Shown: positions 43,400-51,769, counted from the stretch's first letter. The stretch: 64,000 nt of DNA from Bacterioplanoides pacificum (GCF_042648445.1 NZ_JBHRYB010000014.1:131001-195000); one strand, 5' to 3'. Notes: generated from the sequence alone by a model not told the origin. Program-made: numbers and translations.

Positions 43400-44655
43400 T
43401 TACGCAGGAGCTTTGGAACCTTGTTTGTCAGAAGCTAGCAGAAACTCGGTTGACAATTGGCCTTGTTCGGGCGCTTCACCATTGAAAGAAATTTGATATC
43501 CCATTGCCTTATAGCTTTTCTCCCGTTTGTTGAACATTCGCTGCAACATAGGGAGCGAGCAATCGACATAATCATAAATGGTGACACGATCTTTGCCATC
43601 CGACTCTCGGTGAATACGTCCGGCATACTGAGCCAGTGAACCTTTCCATGCAATCGGCATGGCTAAGAACAGCGTGTCTAATCTTGGCAAATCAAAACCT
43701 TCGCCCACATACTTACCAGTGGCAACGACGACCTGCGCGGTGGGTAGTTGTTCCTCAACGGCCTTACGCTCAGACGCGCGCATTGCGCCTTTTAAAACGA
43801 CTGAATCGATATCGCTATCGAGTAGCATGGCATTGATTGTTTCAGCATGTTCTCTGCGTTCTGTCAGAACTATTGGGTGTTTTGATTGTTCAAGGCAGGC
43901 TAAAACATCATTGATTATTCGTTGAGTTCTCGCCTCATTCTCCATGATCCATCGATAAGCGTCAGATATTTTTGGTCGCTCTTCTGAGTGGGCTAATTGC
44001 CTTGGCGGGATGTCATAAAGCTGATGAACAACAACTTGTTGCTCAAATTTTTCTTCTGTTGTGCTTTTAACCTTGTGACGAATAGGACCTGCGGCCATAA
44101 AGATGATTTTCTGGTGGCCATCCTGTCGTTCGGGTGTGGCGGTCAAGCCGAGTACATATTTAGCTCGAAGTTCTGGCAAGCCTTTGACATTGCTTTCACT
44201 TCTTCTTGCCATTGGCCTTTATCAAAATCAGCCGCAAGAAAGTAGCAAGTGTTATCGTGCATTAAAGGATAGAGACCGACCACTTGTTGCCCGGCTAAGT
44301 GGCGATAAATGATCTGGTCATTTAACTCGGTGAATTGACGGTGATTGCAGTCCTGACATTTGATGCGAGGCTTGTGACAGATCCCTTGTACCCACTCGTT
44401 ATTGCAGGCAACAGAGTAACCACTTCGACCTTGTTTGTTTTGCCAGCGGTTAGCAAAAAAATCGGCTCGGCCCCGAAACAATCCTCTAAAAATGGCAATC
44501 TTTTGTTCTGGTGAATATAAGGGCGAGTCAGATGTATTTGATGGGGGTTGTTGAAGTTGTTCTCTGAGAGCTAAAAGTTGCTTTTTCTCTTGCTCAAGCT
44601 CTGCGAGCCGAGCATCAATCTCGGCTGTGCTTTGAAATCCATCACTCTTAAGCAT
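43400..44655 (-). pseudogene. TOTE-type primase-helicase with internal out-of-frame deletion
   Basis: The 5' part (44655 to about 44170) encodes the start of a TOTE conflict-system protein: coiled coil (AEIDARLAELEQEKKQLLAL), zinc-type residues (CHKPRIKCQDC), and the primase strand CYFLAADFDKGQW. The frame then runs into a stop at 44143. From 44212 another frame encodes the back of a superfamily II helicase: motif III-like LGLTATPERQDGH, then VVVATGKYVGEGFDLP and QYAGRIHRESDG. The rest of the primase and the helicase Walker A and DEAD parts are missing. The junction near 44170-44185 marks a deletion of probably more than 1.5 kb. Non-functional as a whole. Confidence 0.75.
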
Positions 44656-45016
44656 GCGCTTGAGGTGGTTTGATTAAGGATTCAGCAGGAATACCCAAAC
44701 CTTCATGCAGCTTCCAGATCATTTTTAGCGTGAGCGAGCGTTTGTGATTGAGAATTTCATAGACTCGGTTGCTTTTACCAATCATGGGCTCGAGGTCTTT
44801 CACTGTTAAACCTTTACGTTCCATCTCGAACTTGATGGCTTCAACAGGGTCAGGCAGTTCCATAGGGAAATGCTTGGCCTCATAAGCTTCGATAAGCGTA
44901 ACCATGACATCCAGCTTTTCGCCTTCAGGTGTGTCAGGGCCAGCCATCATCAGGCTTTCAATTTCTTTTAATGCCGCTTGGTAGTCGGCATCAGTTTTAA
45001 TCGGTTTGATGTCCAT
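44648..45016 (-). CDS. higA: HigA-type antitoxin, Xre family
   Basis: A 122-residue antitoxin with a C-terminal HTH (KGLTVKDLEPMIGKSNRVYEILNHKRSLTLKMIWKLHEGLGIPAESLI). The N-terminal half (DADYQAALKEIESLM and EGEKLDVMVTLIEAYE) is typical of the HigA group encoded after the toxin. It starts 17 bp after higB and overlaps the start of the broken TOTE gene by 8 bp. Confidence 0.9.
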   Translation of the reverse strand: MDIKPIKTDADYQAALKEIESLMMAGPDTPEGEKLDVMVTLIEAYEAKHFPMELPDPVEAIKFEMERKGLTVKDLEPMIGKSNRVYEILNHKRSLTLKMIWKLHEGLGIPAESLIKPPQAHA

Positions 45017-45033
45017 AATGTTTCCTCCGGCAA

Positions 45034-45336
45034 TTAAATAGTTTGCACATCAATTTTGTCGTATTGCGCATGGGTACCGATGAACCGGATATAGACCACG
45101 CGATAGGCATAGTTGATCCATACGACCAAACGGTACTTATTACCCGCAATATTGAAAACCACTCGCCCATCTTTGAGGATACTGGCATTTCTGAAATCCT
45201 GCTTAACATCGGCTGGAGCGCTCCAGTCAGCCGCTAAGGTATGTCGATACCAAGCAAGCGTAGACTCTTTCGCATCCATGTACTCTGGGTTTTCTTCCCA
45301 GAAAGTTTTCAGTGTCGATAGGGCAATGATTCTCAT
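45034..45336 (-). CDS. higB: HigB-type mRNA interferase toxin
   Basis: A 100-residue RelE-superfamily toxin: MRIIALSTLKTFWEENPEYM at the start, WSAPADVKQDFRNASILKDGRVVFNIAGNKYRLVVWINY and VYIRFIGTHAQYDKID at the end, as in HigB toxins that cleave mRNA on the ribosome. ATG 45336 is chosen over upstream 45372 because of family alignment and because the operator lies at 45350. Looks intact. Confidence 0.9.
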   Translation of the reverse strand: MRIIALSTLKTFWEENPEYMDAKESTLAWYRHTLAADWSAPADVKQDFRNASILKDGRVVFNIAGNKYRLVVWINYAYRVVYIRFIGTHAQYDKIDVQTI

Positions 45337-45349
45337 AGAGTTAATGATA

Positions 45350-45364
45350 GTCCCAAAATGGGAC
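45350..45364. promoter_or_regulatory. Palindromic operator of higBA
   Basis: GTCCCAAAATGGGAC is a 6-3-6 inverted repeat 13 bp upstream of higB and 32 bp upstream of the divergent small HTH gene, placed to let HigA repress both. Confidence 0.7.
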
Positions 45365-45395
45365 TTGCTCAACTAAAATATACAGGAGAATCAAT

Positions 45396-45647
45396 ATGAA
45401 TGAATATCAAGCGCTTATAACGCAAAGAGAGCTATGTAATCGTTGACGTGCATGGACGCACTAAATTCGCGGGCGCATGGATGCGCAGGAGCGATGGCAG
45501 GTAAGCGAAGCGACACTGGAGCGCTGGCGTTCAGAGGGTATAGGCCCGATTTATGTGAAATTGGGTGGCCAAGTCAGGTACAGACGAGAGGATGTGTTGG
45601 AGTATGAGGCCAGTTGCTTAAGAAAGAGTACTTTTGAAGCTGTTTGA
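45396..45647 (+). pseudogene. Small HTH/excisionase-like gene interrupted by a 51-bp palindromic insert
   Basis: The frame starts MNEYQALITQRELCNR with a good CAGGAGA site and then meets a stop at 45444. Removing 45443-45493 rejoins it to WQVSEATLERWRSEGIGPIY, VKLGGQVRYRREDVLEYEAS and a stop at 45645-45647, giving a normal 66-residue MerR/excisionase-type HTH protein. The insert is exactly 51 bp and contains the palindrome GCGCATGGATGCGC and the related GTGCATGGACGCAC. Confidence 0.75.
45443..45493. repeat. 51-bp REP-like palindromic insert
   Basis: Two related dyads, GTGCATGGACGCAC (45448-45461) and GCGCATGGATGCGC (45474-45487), lie around AAATTCGCGG. The insert splits an otherwise continuous HTH reading frame. 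The first arm of the second dyad is a perfect palindrome. Confidence 0.6.
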
Positions 45648-46003
45648 TGGTGAGTTAGTACGCAACTTCCCGCATCAGCCCTAACTTCCTGATAGTAAAG
45701 CTGCGGGTTAATAAAAAGCCCTAATGGCTGTTGAGGGCTCATTAGGGCTATTTACAAGATGGGGTCGTCTGAATTGGAATCTTAAGTTGTTGATATTTAT
45801 ACACTTATATGTGTTTGAAATTTATCAGTGTAACTCATGGTGTAACTATTGAGGTTGGATGCTCCTTGGTATTGCTTCATGGAGCTTAATCTTCCCTTGT
45901 ATCTAACTATTTGTTTGAAGCTATCTATTGCTATTGCGATGGTTGGACTTGTAGCGCTTGTGGAAGGTAAAGTTGGCTTTTTGCGTGATGTTAAGAGATA
46001 TAA
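45648..46003. other. Intergenic, AT-rich, with one hairpin
   Basis: No coding frame is supported. AGCCCTAATG (45717-45726) and CATTAGGGCT (45740-45749) form a 10-bp hairpin; an A-run on its left side makes it terminator-like for minus-strand transcription. Base composition is more AT-rich than the core. Confidence 0.55.
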
Positions 46004-46753
46004 ATGAGCGACAAAAGTACCTTCTTACTGTACAAGAATCCTGCCGATTTGTTTGGTAAGGGATCGTTTGGTCAAGTGGCGTTTGACTTGGAGACAGGCG
46101 TAAACTTTTCTCCATACGTAGTCGATCAATCAGATGTAAACACGCACTATTCGCTGCTAGAAGGTGAAGAAGGTCTTATTATTGATGGGCAGGTAGTGCA
46201 AGGGCTCCCTGTTTATACGCGCTATACTAAAGGTCGTTACCAATGCTGTCAGCGTGTGCCGCATGTAGGCGATATTTATTGGGAGCCATCTTTAATCAGT
46301 GCTCAAAGCGGAGGGCATACAGTGTGGGATCCTTCTTCGTTCTCACCATTGGATAGTGAGCATTTTGGAAAGTGGAGCGAATTTGGGAATTGGGTGCCGA
46401 AGTATAAAATGGAGCGTCTTCGTGACCTTCTTCTTCACAGAACAATTGTGGGCCTTGCTGGCAATTTAAAGTACGTTTTGATTGTTTTAGATGGAATGGC
46501 TGATTATCGAGGCCATGTTGCTAATACTACATTCAGGCAGATTGGTGATTTGACTGGCTATGGAAAGGATACAGTCAATAAGCACTTGGATGAGCTTAAG
46601 AGGCTGAAAGTTATCAAAGAGCTTTCCAGAACAAGGCGTAAGCAGAAAGGCATGCATCAAGAAACTTTGCCACGAGAATACGAGATACTCATTGGCTATC
46701 AAACAGTTGAGTGGAAAGATCAAAACTTCTCGTTAGTGTCCACTAACTACTAG
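46004..46753 (+). CDS. Hypothetical protein with C-terminal winged HTH
   Basis: A 249-residue protein I do not recognise. Residues 170-215 (TFRQIGDLTGYGKDTVNKHLDELKRLKVIKEL) look like a winged helix-turn-helix as in plasmid or satellite replication and control proteins. The N-terminal part is polar and without membrane segments. It precedes an HUH-type replication protein on the same strand, so a role in replication control of a mobile element is plausible. Confidence 0.6.
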   Translation: MSDKSTFLLYKNPADLFGKGSFGQVAFDLETGVNFSPYVVDQSDVNTHYSLLEGEEGLIIDGQVVQGLPVYTRYTKGRYQCCQRVPHVGDIYWEPSLISAQSGGHTVWDPSSFSPLDSEHFGKWSEFGNWVPKYKMERLRDLLLHRTIVGLAGNLKYVLIVLDGMADYRGHVANTTFRQIGDLTGYGKDTVNKHLDELKRLKVIKELSRTRRKQKGMHQETLPREYEILIGYQTVEWKDQNFSLVSTNY

Positions 46754-47084
46754 GGTATAATAATTTAAAAATAAAAAGAAAAAATATTTTAGTTTTCATT
46801 AATGCTTTGTATATAGCTCCCTTTGTTCAAATTTTGTAAGCTAGTTTTAATATTTGCAGAGTAATTTTTGACACTAGAAAGTAAGCGCTACTCAATACCC
46901 ATGGTGGCTTACACCTGTTTTTGAGCAGGGGTTATGTGTCGGTTATAACTAGTATTTATAGAGACAACTAACATCAGATACTTAGAGCACTGACTAGTGC
47001 TCTAAGTATCTGATTCGTATGTGTGACAAGAAATAATGCTCTTGCTGATACCTGTGTGTTAACTAACTGCAGGAGCAAACACAA
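46754..47084. promoter_or_regulatory. AT-rich region with 19-bp-arm dyad, candidate origin
   Basis: ATCAGATACTTAGAGCACT (46973-46991) and its exact reverse complement (46996-47014) flank a GACT loop. A weaker pair GTAAGC/GCTTAC (46881-46917) and CCTG...CAGG (46913-46928) precede it. No gene is visible. The dyad is 71 bp before the putative HUH replication gene. Confidence 0.55.
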
Positions 47085-47741
47085 ATGTCTATACAGCTAA
47101 CAATCCCTTCTAGCTTAGAAATCACTACAGAAGCATATTTCAATGATATGCCTATACAGTCCCGGCATGGCCCTCTAGTCGTAAACTACCTCGAGTCTAG
47201 TGAGAAGGTCTTGCGAAGAGCTTTGCAATGTCATCCAAGAACATTAGCTGTACGTGTTGACTTACGTTTCCCTCCGAATGCTAAAAAACTAGATGCTGCT
47301 GTGATATCTCGCTTTATCGCATCGCTTAGAGCTCAGGTTGTTGCAGACCTAAATGCTAAGAGAAGAGAGGGTAAGAGAGTGCATAACTGCACGTTGCGTT
47401 TCATTTGGGTGAGAGAGCAAGATACGTCCGAAACTCCTCATTACCATGTCTTACTGCTTTTCAATGCTGATACCTATAACTGTTTAGGTAACTTTCAGGC
47501 TGAGCAAGGGAACTTGGCATATCGTATTCGAGCGGCCTGGGCCAGTGCTTTAGGGATGAGACTTGAAGACATTGCAGGTGCAGTGTATTTCCCTGCCAAC
47601 TCCACTTATCTGCTGAATAGCAGTAGCCCCTCGTATGTGGATGACTTCAATAACTTGTTCTATCGGGTCAGTTACTTTGCAAAGGTGGCTACCAAGTCAT
47701 ACGGTAGCCAGGCAAGGCATTTTGGGGGCAGTCGAGTGTAA
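47085..47741 (+). CDS. Inovirus Gp2/YagK-YfjJ family protein, HUH-like replication protein
   Basis: A 218-residue protein of the DUF3296 type. RHGPLVVNYLESSEKVL and VRVDLRFPP match the N-terminal part of the family; PHYHVLLLFN is an HUH-like metal-binding motif; VSYFAKVATKSYG supplies possible catalytic tyrosines. Relatives are rolling-circle-type initiators of inovirus-like and satellite elements. It has a strong GGAG upstream (about 47071). It is followed by an AlpA gene, a common pairing in integrated elements. Shorter than some relatives but looks whole. Confidence 0.8.
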   Translation: MSIQLTIPSSLEITTEAYFNDMPIQSRHGPLVVNYLESSEKVLRRALQCHPRTLAVRVDLRFPPNAKKLDAAVISRFIASLRAQVVADLNAKRREGKRVHNCTLRFIWVREQDTSETPHYHVLLLFNADTYNCLGNFQAEQGNLAYRIRAAWASALGMRLEDIAGAVYFPANSTYLLNSSSPSYVDDFNNLFYRVSYFAKVATKSYGSQARHFGGSRV

Positions 47742-47801
47742 GCAGCACTTTTTTAAATGGAGCGCTGATCTCATGTGTTAAGACTACTGAGATAACTAAC
47801 C

Positions 47802-47990
47802 ATGAAAATCTTAAAGCTGAAAGAAGTAATGGACTGCACTGCTTTGGCTCGCTCTACAATCTACAAATACATTTCTGAGGATTTCTTTCCAAAGCCAATC
47901 CCTTTAGGTACCCGCTCGGTGGGGTGGCTGGAGAGTGAGGTAGAGGAGTGGATATTAGCGCGAGTCGCGGAGAGAGATGAGGCTGCTTGA
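47802..47990 (+). CDS. AlpA family regulator
   Basis: A 62-residue MerR-like AlpA protein: LKLKEVMDCTALARSTIYKYISEDFFPKPIPLGTRSVGWLESEVEEWI. The family controls excision or replication of integrated elements. It lies 60 bp after the Gp2-like gene. Confidence 0.9.
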   Translation: MKILKLKEVMDCTALARSTIYKYISEDFFPKPIPLGTRSVGWLESEVEEWILARVAERDEAA

Positions 47991-48000
47991 TTTGTATTGT

Positions 48001-48040
48001 TGTCGGTACGGTATCCTGATTGTATGGATATGTACCGACA
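48001..48040. terminator. Long hairpin after AlpA
   Basis: TGTCGGTAC (48001-48009) and GTACCGACA (48032-48040) form a perfect 9-bp outer stem; GTATCC and GGATAT extend it inward with one bulge and one G-T pair. No T-run follows, so it may be a terminator or another structured element. Confidence 0.55.
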
Positions 48041-48085
48041 TGGTGAGCCTGGCTGAACGCACTGTTCTGGGCTGTAGCGGAGGTC

Positions 48086-48412
48086 TTACTTGTATCCGTC
48101 GTATGTTTCTGCCCAGTCTCCTGTGTTAGTCGTTACCTCTAGCTCTAGTACGTCACATTCATACGCTCCTAGTATAAATACTTCTCCAAAAGCGAGTTTG
48201 TGTGGGTAGCTTTTATTTTGCATACGACACCCGCCACGATTGCCAACAACTCCGTTGATTGTCACTTCATCTTCTAGTGCTTTGATCCATATCTCCTCAT
48301 ACCTAATCCCCAAAATAGGTTCATGTTTTTCGTAAATAGAAATGGAAATATTTGGCTCTGAGCAGGCTGTTAGCCCGGTTAGGCATAAAGCGCTGATAAT
48401 TAATTTGTTCAT
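48086..48412 (-). CDS. Small putative lipoprotein
   Basis: A 108-residue protein with a lipoprotein signal (MNKLIISALCLTGLTACSEP). The mature part, of about 90 residues, has two further cysteines (GGCRM and YECDV) that could form a disulfide. No family is recognised. It lies within the accessory element on the opposite strand and may be a cargo gene such as an entry-exclusion or stress protein; that is a guess. Confidence 0.6.
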   Translation of the reverse strand: MNKLIISALCLTGLTACSEPNISISIYEKHEPILGIRYEEIWIKALEDEVTINGVVGNRGGCRMQNKSYPHKLAFGEVFILGAYECDVLELEVTTNTGDWAETYDGYK

Positions 48413-48484
48413 TTGTCTTCCTTATTGGGTATGTGGTGACTGTGAATTGGAGTTAGTACTGAGCTGAGTGTCGTTTGTATACAG

Positions 48485-48533
48485 CTTGTTCCTAAAACGG
48501 GTACATGGTATCGCGTACCTAGAATAGGAACAA
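48485..48533 (+). promoter_or_regulatory. Nested dyad operator at the Xre gene start
   Basis: TTGTTCCTA (48486-48494) and TAGGAACAA (48525-48533) are exact inverses; inside them GGTAC (48500-48504) and GTACC (48515-48519) form a second dyad. The right arm contains the AGGAA ribosome binding site and touches the ATG, so binding would block both transcription and translation of the regulator. Confidence 0.6.
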
Positions 48534-48775
48534 TGCATAAGTCATTAAACAGTCCAGAACATCAGCGTCTAACCACCTGGCTTAAGTCGGTTCGTGAGAA
48601 ACACGGAATGACCATGAGGGATCTAGCTGAAAAACTTGATACTCCTCACTCATTCGTCGGTAAGACTGAGCAGGGAGAAAGACGCTTGGATGTTGTTGAG
48701 TTCATCCAGTACTGCGAAGCTCTTGGGGTTGATCCCCTTGAAGGGCTTAAAGAAGTGATGGAGCGAACTGCTTGA
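48533..48775 (+). CDS. Xre family transcriptional regulator
   Basis: An 80-residue Cro/CI-type HTH protein (LTTWLKSVREKHGMTMRDLAEKLDTPHSFVGKTEQGERRLDVVEFIQYCEAL). It likely autoregulates through the nested dyads directly before its start. Its context suggests control of the accessory element. Confidence 0.88.
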   Translation: MHKSLNSPEHQRLTTWLKSVREKHGMTMRDLAEKLDTPHSFVGKTEQGERRLDVVEFIQYCEALGVDPLEGLKEVMERTA

Positions 48776-48790
48776 GGTTGATCGAATAGC

Positions 48791-49747
48791 CTAAGCTACC
48801 AAGGATAGAGCTGCATCGAGCGCTTTTTTCTTAGTGGTGGCTCCATGCCCAAACCAGGCAGAATCCATCCTGTGTTCAGCAGTTATTGCACGTTTCTCGT
48901 GGTCTACGAATTCGGTAATGGAATTGAGTAGGCCATAGGCGGTGTGGCGTGAAGATTCCAGTTGAGAACCCCGGCCATTGCCTTCATATAGGCTGATCGC
49001 TTTTGCTATCGATTTAACCCCCGCATTATCGTTTCCTAGATTATGTGGCGGTATAAGAACCTCATGATAAAAGCTACGTGCTTCTTTCAATGATACCTTC
49101 CGCTCGCTGAGTATCTTCATCTGATACATAAAGGTGTCCCAGGACGATACTGATATACCCAGTTGCTTTTTAATGGCTTCCGGGTCGAAGCTAGTGCTAT
49201 GGGGAATCTTAACCGCGCCTTCCTTGTCCTGAGAGATCGAGATCGCCAGTGTGTTATTACAAACCACACGTACACTAGTGAACTGAGCTGTGGTGGCCAT
49301 GGAGCCATCGCACGCGGTTGCCAGTAATACATAGCCATTGCTAGTGTCGTTCCCCTTTAAGCTGGTGGACTGGCCTGTACGGGCTAGAGCCCATATTTTC
49401 TTACCTCCCTTCAATACGCCAGCGGTTTCTAACTCAAAACCAGATACTTCTGTGAGGTCTTTGTAGAACTCTAAGATCTCACGAGGCTGTACGACGTTAT
49501 ACCGTTGTCCTACTACAGACAGTGCATTGCCAGTGTCGGATCGGTAAAGAACCGATTTATCTTCGAACGAAAGTAAACTTTCTTTTTCTTGGCCTGTATC
49601 GAACATCACAGGACTTCGATTAATTTCCCAGTTTAAACCTGCTTTATCAGCCCAAACCTCTAGTGGCATGCCTTTCTCCAGGCGAGAGCCAAGTTTATGC
49701 CAGGGCATGTCGCCCACGTATGCCATGCTTTCTACTAAATGAGACAT
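48791..49747 (-). CDS. DUF932 phage/plasmid-like protein
   Basis: A 318-residue protein of the DUF932/TIGR03299 type: AYVGDMPWHKLG, YRSDTGNALSVVGQRYNVVQPREILEFYKDL, ATACDGSMATTAQFTSVRVVCNNTLAIS. These proteins are encoded by plasmids, phages and integrative elements; the biochemical role is unknown. It is convergent with the Xre gene. Confidence 0.85.
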   Translation of the reverse strand: MSHLVESMAYVGDMPWHKLGSRLEKGMPLEVWADKAGLNWEINRSPVMFDTGQEKESLLSFEDKSVLYRSDTGNALSVVGQRYNVVQPREILEFYKDLTEVSGFELETAGVLKGGKKIWALARTGQSTSLKGNDTSNGYVLLATACDGSMATTAQFTSVRVVCNNTLAISISQDKEGAVKIPHSTSFDPEAIKKQLGISVSSWDTFMYQMKILSERKVSLKEARSFYHEVLIPPHNLGNDNAGVKSIAKAISLYEGNGRGSQLESSRHTAYGLLNSITEFVDHEKRAITAEHRMDSAWFGHGATTKKKALDAALSLVA

Positions 49748-49779
49748 ATTAGCTACCTCTAATATACGGTTGTAAGGAA

Positions 49780-50109
49780 TTAAGAATTAGAACTGAACTC
49801 ATGACCGCACTTAGTGCATAGGTGGTTATCGAGAATGTTTTCATCAACACTCTTCCCAAGAGTTGAGCCGGTTACTCCGCCAGCGGTGCCGCCAACTAGG
49901 CCACCGATAACGGCTCCGGCAATACCCCCGAGCAGGGCGCCAATCGGGCCAGCTACCATTCCGGCTGTAGCGCCTGCTTGTGCTCCTGAATATGAGGCCG
50001 CAGCTCCACCAGCAGCTCCTGCAACTGTACCGACGGTTCCGCCGGTCTTACGGCCTGTGTTTTTGGTTATTACTGCATCTGATTTACATAATGGACAATG
50101 AATGATCAT
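49780..50109 (-). CDS. Split zinc-ribbon protein with central glycine-zipper
   Basis: A 109-residue protein. Cys5-x2-Cys8 (CPLC) at one end and Cys98-x2-Cys101 (CTKC) at the other form a probable zinc ribbon. Between them residues 22-86 are almost all Gly, Ala, Val and Ile with GxxxG-like spacing (GAVIGGLVGGTAGG), as in glycine-zipper membrane hairpins. No signal peptide is seen. Function unknown; it lies 32 bp upstream of the DUF932 gene on the same strand and may be co-transcribed. Confidence 0.7.
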   Translation of the reverse strand: MIIHCPLCKSDAVITKNTGRKTGGTVGTVAGAAGGAAASYSGAQAGATAGMVAGPIGALLGGIAGAVIGGLVGGTAGGVTGSTLGKSVDENILDNHLCTKCGHEFSSNS

Positions 50110-50350
50110 TTTGAATTACCTTTCTATGTTTTGATGAAGTCGGACTCGACTCCTGCTCAGAAAAGTAATGTAGAACTCAAAGATCGTAGAACACGGTTTT
50201 TCGGCCTGTAGAAGGGAGGGTAGCGAAGAAACAATAGCTATACCGAAAGGTGCAGGTAATGTTGAACTTTTATCAACGGATTCTGGGAAGGGGATGGATA
50301 AACAATCAAGAAAACATTAGTACCAGTCAATATGCTGCATGTGTCAGGTG

Positions 50351-51769
50351 TTATCCTCGCTTCTCTATATATGGCTTCGGAAAATTCATAACAAATGAAG
50401 TTAGCCCATCTCCAGAAGTTGCATTAATAGAGCCACCATGAGCTACCACAATCGCCCTGACTATTGATAGGCCAAGGCCTGTTCCTTCGGTTCCTTTTTG
50501 GCGTGATGGATCGATGCGATAGAATCTGTCAAAAAGTTTTGGAAGATATTCTGCAGGTATATCAGAGCCAGGGTTCTCTACTGCTATATATATGGATTCC
50601 AATGTTTCCCAGGATTTAATAGCAATTGTGTTTCCTGGCTCTGTGTATCGTATTGCATTTGAGATCAGGTTTGAAAGCGTACGTTGTAGCATAGCCCGAT
50701 CAAATTCCAGAGAAGGGGCATCCATTTGAAATGATAATGTTATTTCATTTTCTTCCAGAAGTGCTTCGAAGAAATCCTTTATTGTGCTGACTTCTTGGTG
50801 CAAATTAATCTGAGATTTTTCTATTGTAATAAGTCCGTTATCGCTCTTTGCTATCCAAAGCATTTCATTGATCATTTTTGCGAGCCTCTCCATCTCTTCA
50901 AGATTGGAGTAAAGCAGTTCTTTATACTCTTCTAGATCTCGGTGTTTTCCTAATCCAACTTGAGTCTGAGTAATTATATTAGCTAAAGGTGTTCTTAATT
51001 CGTGAGCGATATCTGAAGAAAAGTTGGTTAACTTTTCGAAGCTTTCTTTCAGGCGACTTGTCATTAAGTTAAATGATTTAACTAACCCTACCAGTTCTTC
51101 AGGAACATCATCAGTATTCATGTAGACATCTAACTTGTCAGGGTTAACTTTCTGCATGGCATCGCCTAGCGTTCTAAGTGGTGCCAGGCCTTGGTGAACG
51201 CCAAGCCATCCAGCTAAAAGAGTTAATACGCCAGCTAACGCCATTACTATCCACAATGTATAACTAAACCCGTCTAAAAAATGAACATGAAATCCCATGT
51301 CTATAGCGGCAGCGACCCTATACTGTTTACCCTTATCAGAGAAGCTGGTGGTTATTCCTCTATAAACGTGCCCGTCTTTTTCCCACTGTTCCAGATGAGC
51401 TATTTGGATGGTTTCTTTAGCATTAGTAGCAAAAACCTGCTCTCTCGATCTTAAAGCTTCTGGCCCGTATAAAAGGTCTTTATTTTCATTCCATATTTGA
51501 AAATATACTCCGTGGTGGCCAGTTATTGCATTATCCAGTTTTGCTTGTGAAGATTCCTTGCTTTCGATTTGCGTAAAAGACTTTATGACCGCTTTGGTAA
51601 TAACTTCAAGTTCTTCCGCATCCTGTTGCTTAAAGTGGTGGGATACAGCACTTTTTATAGAAATCCCTATAATGAGCAAACTGATGGTCGTTGACATTGC
51701 AACAAACAGCATAACCCTGTTTGTAAGGGAAAATGAGGGGCTTAATACTGGAAACTTAGGAGTTTTCAT
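50351..51769 (-). CDS. copS: Heavy-metal sensor histidine kinase, CusS/CopS type
   Basis: A 472-residue membrane kinase: TM helix at 17-37, periplasmic sensor to about 160, second TM at 165-190, HAMP, HisKA with phospho-His in SSDIAHELRTPLAN, and ATPase motifs NLISNAIRY and GLGLSIVRAIV. It senses periplasmic copper or silver. It overlaps copR by 14 bp. Confidence 0.92.
   Translation of the reverse strand: MKTPKFPVLSPSFSLTNRVMLFVAMSTTISLLIIGISIKSAVSHHFKQQDAEELEVITKAVIKSFTQIESKESSQAKLDNAITGHHGVYFQIWNENKDLLYGPEALRSREQVFATNAKETIQIAHLEQWEKDGHVYRGITTSFSDKGKQYRVAAAIDMGFHVHFLDGFSYTLWIVMALAGVLTLLAGWLGVHQGLAPLRTLGDAMQKVNPDKLDVYMNTDDVPEELVGLVKSFNLMTSRLKESFEKLTNFSSDIAHELRTPLANIITQTQVGLGKHRDLEEYKELLYSNLEEMERLAKMINEMLWIAKSDNGLITIEKSQINLHQEVSTIKDFFEALLEENEITLSFQMDAPSLEFDRAMLQRTLSNLISNAIRYTEPGNTIAIKSWETLESIYIAVENPGSDIPAEYLPKLFDRFYRIDPSRQKGTEGTGLGLSIVRAIVVAHGGSINATSGDGLTSFVMNFPKPYIEKRG

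Noticed and set aside
50250..50441. A 63-residue frame overlapping the end of copS
   Set aside because: No family match, poor composition, and it overlaps a clear gene.
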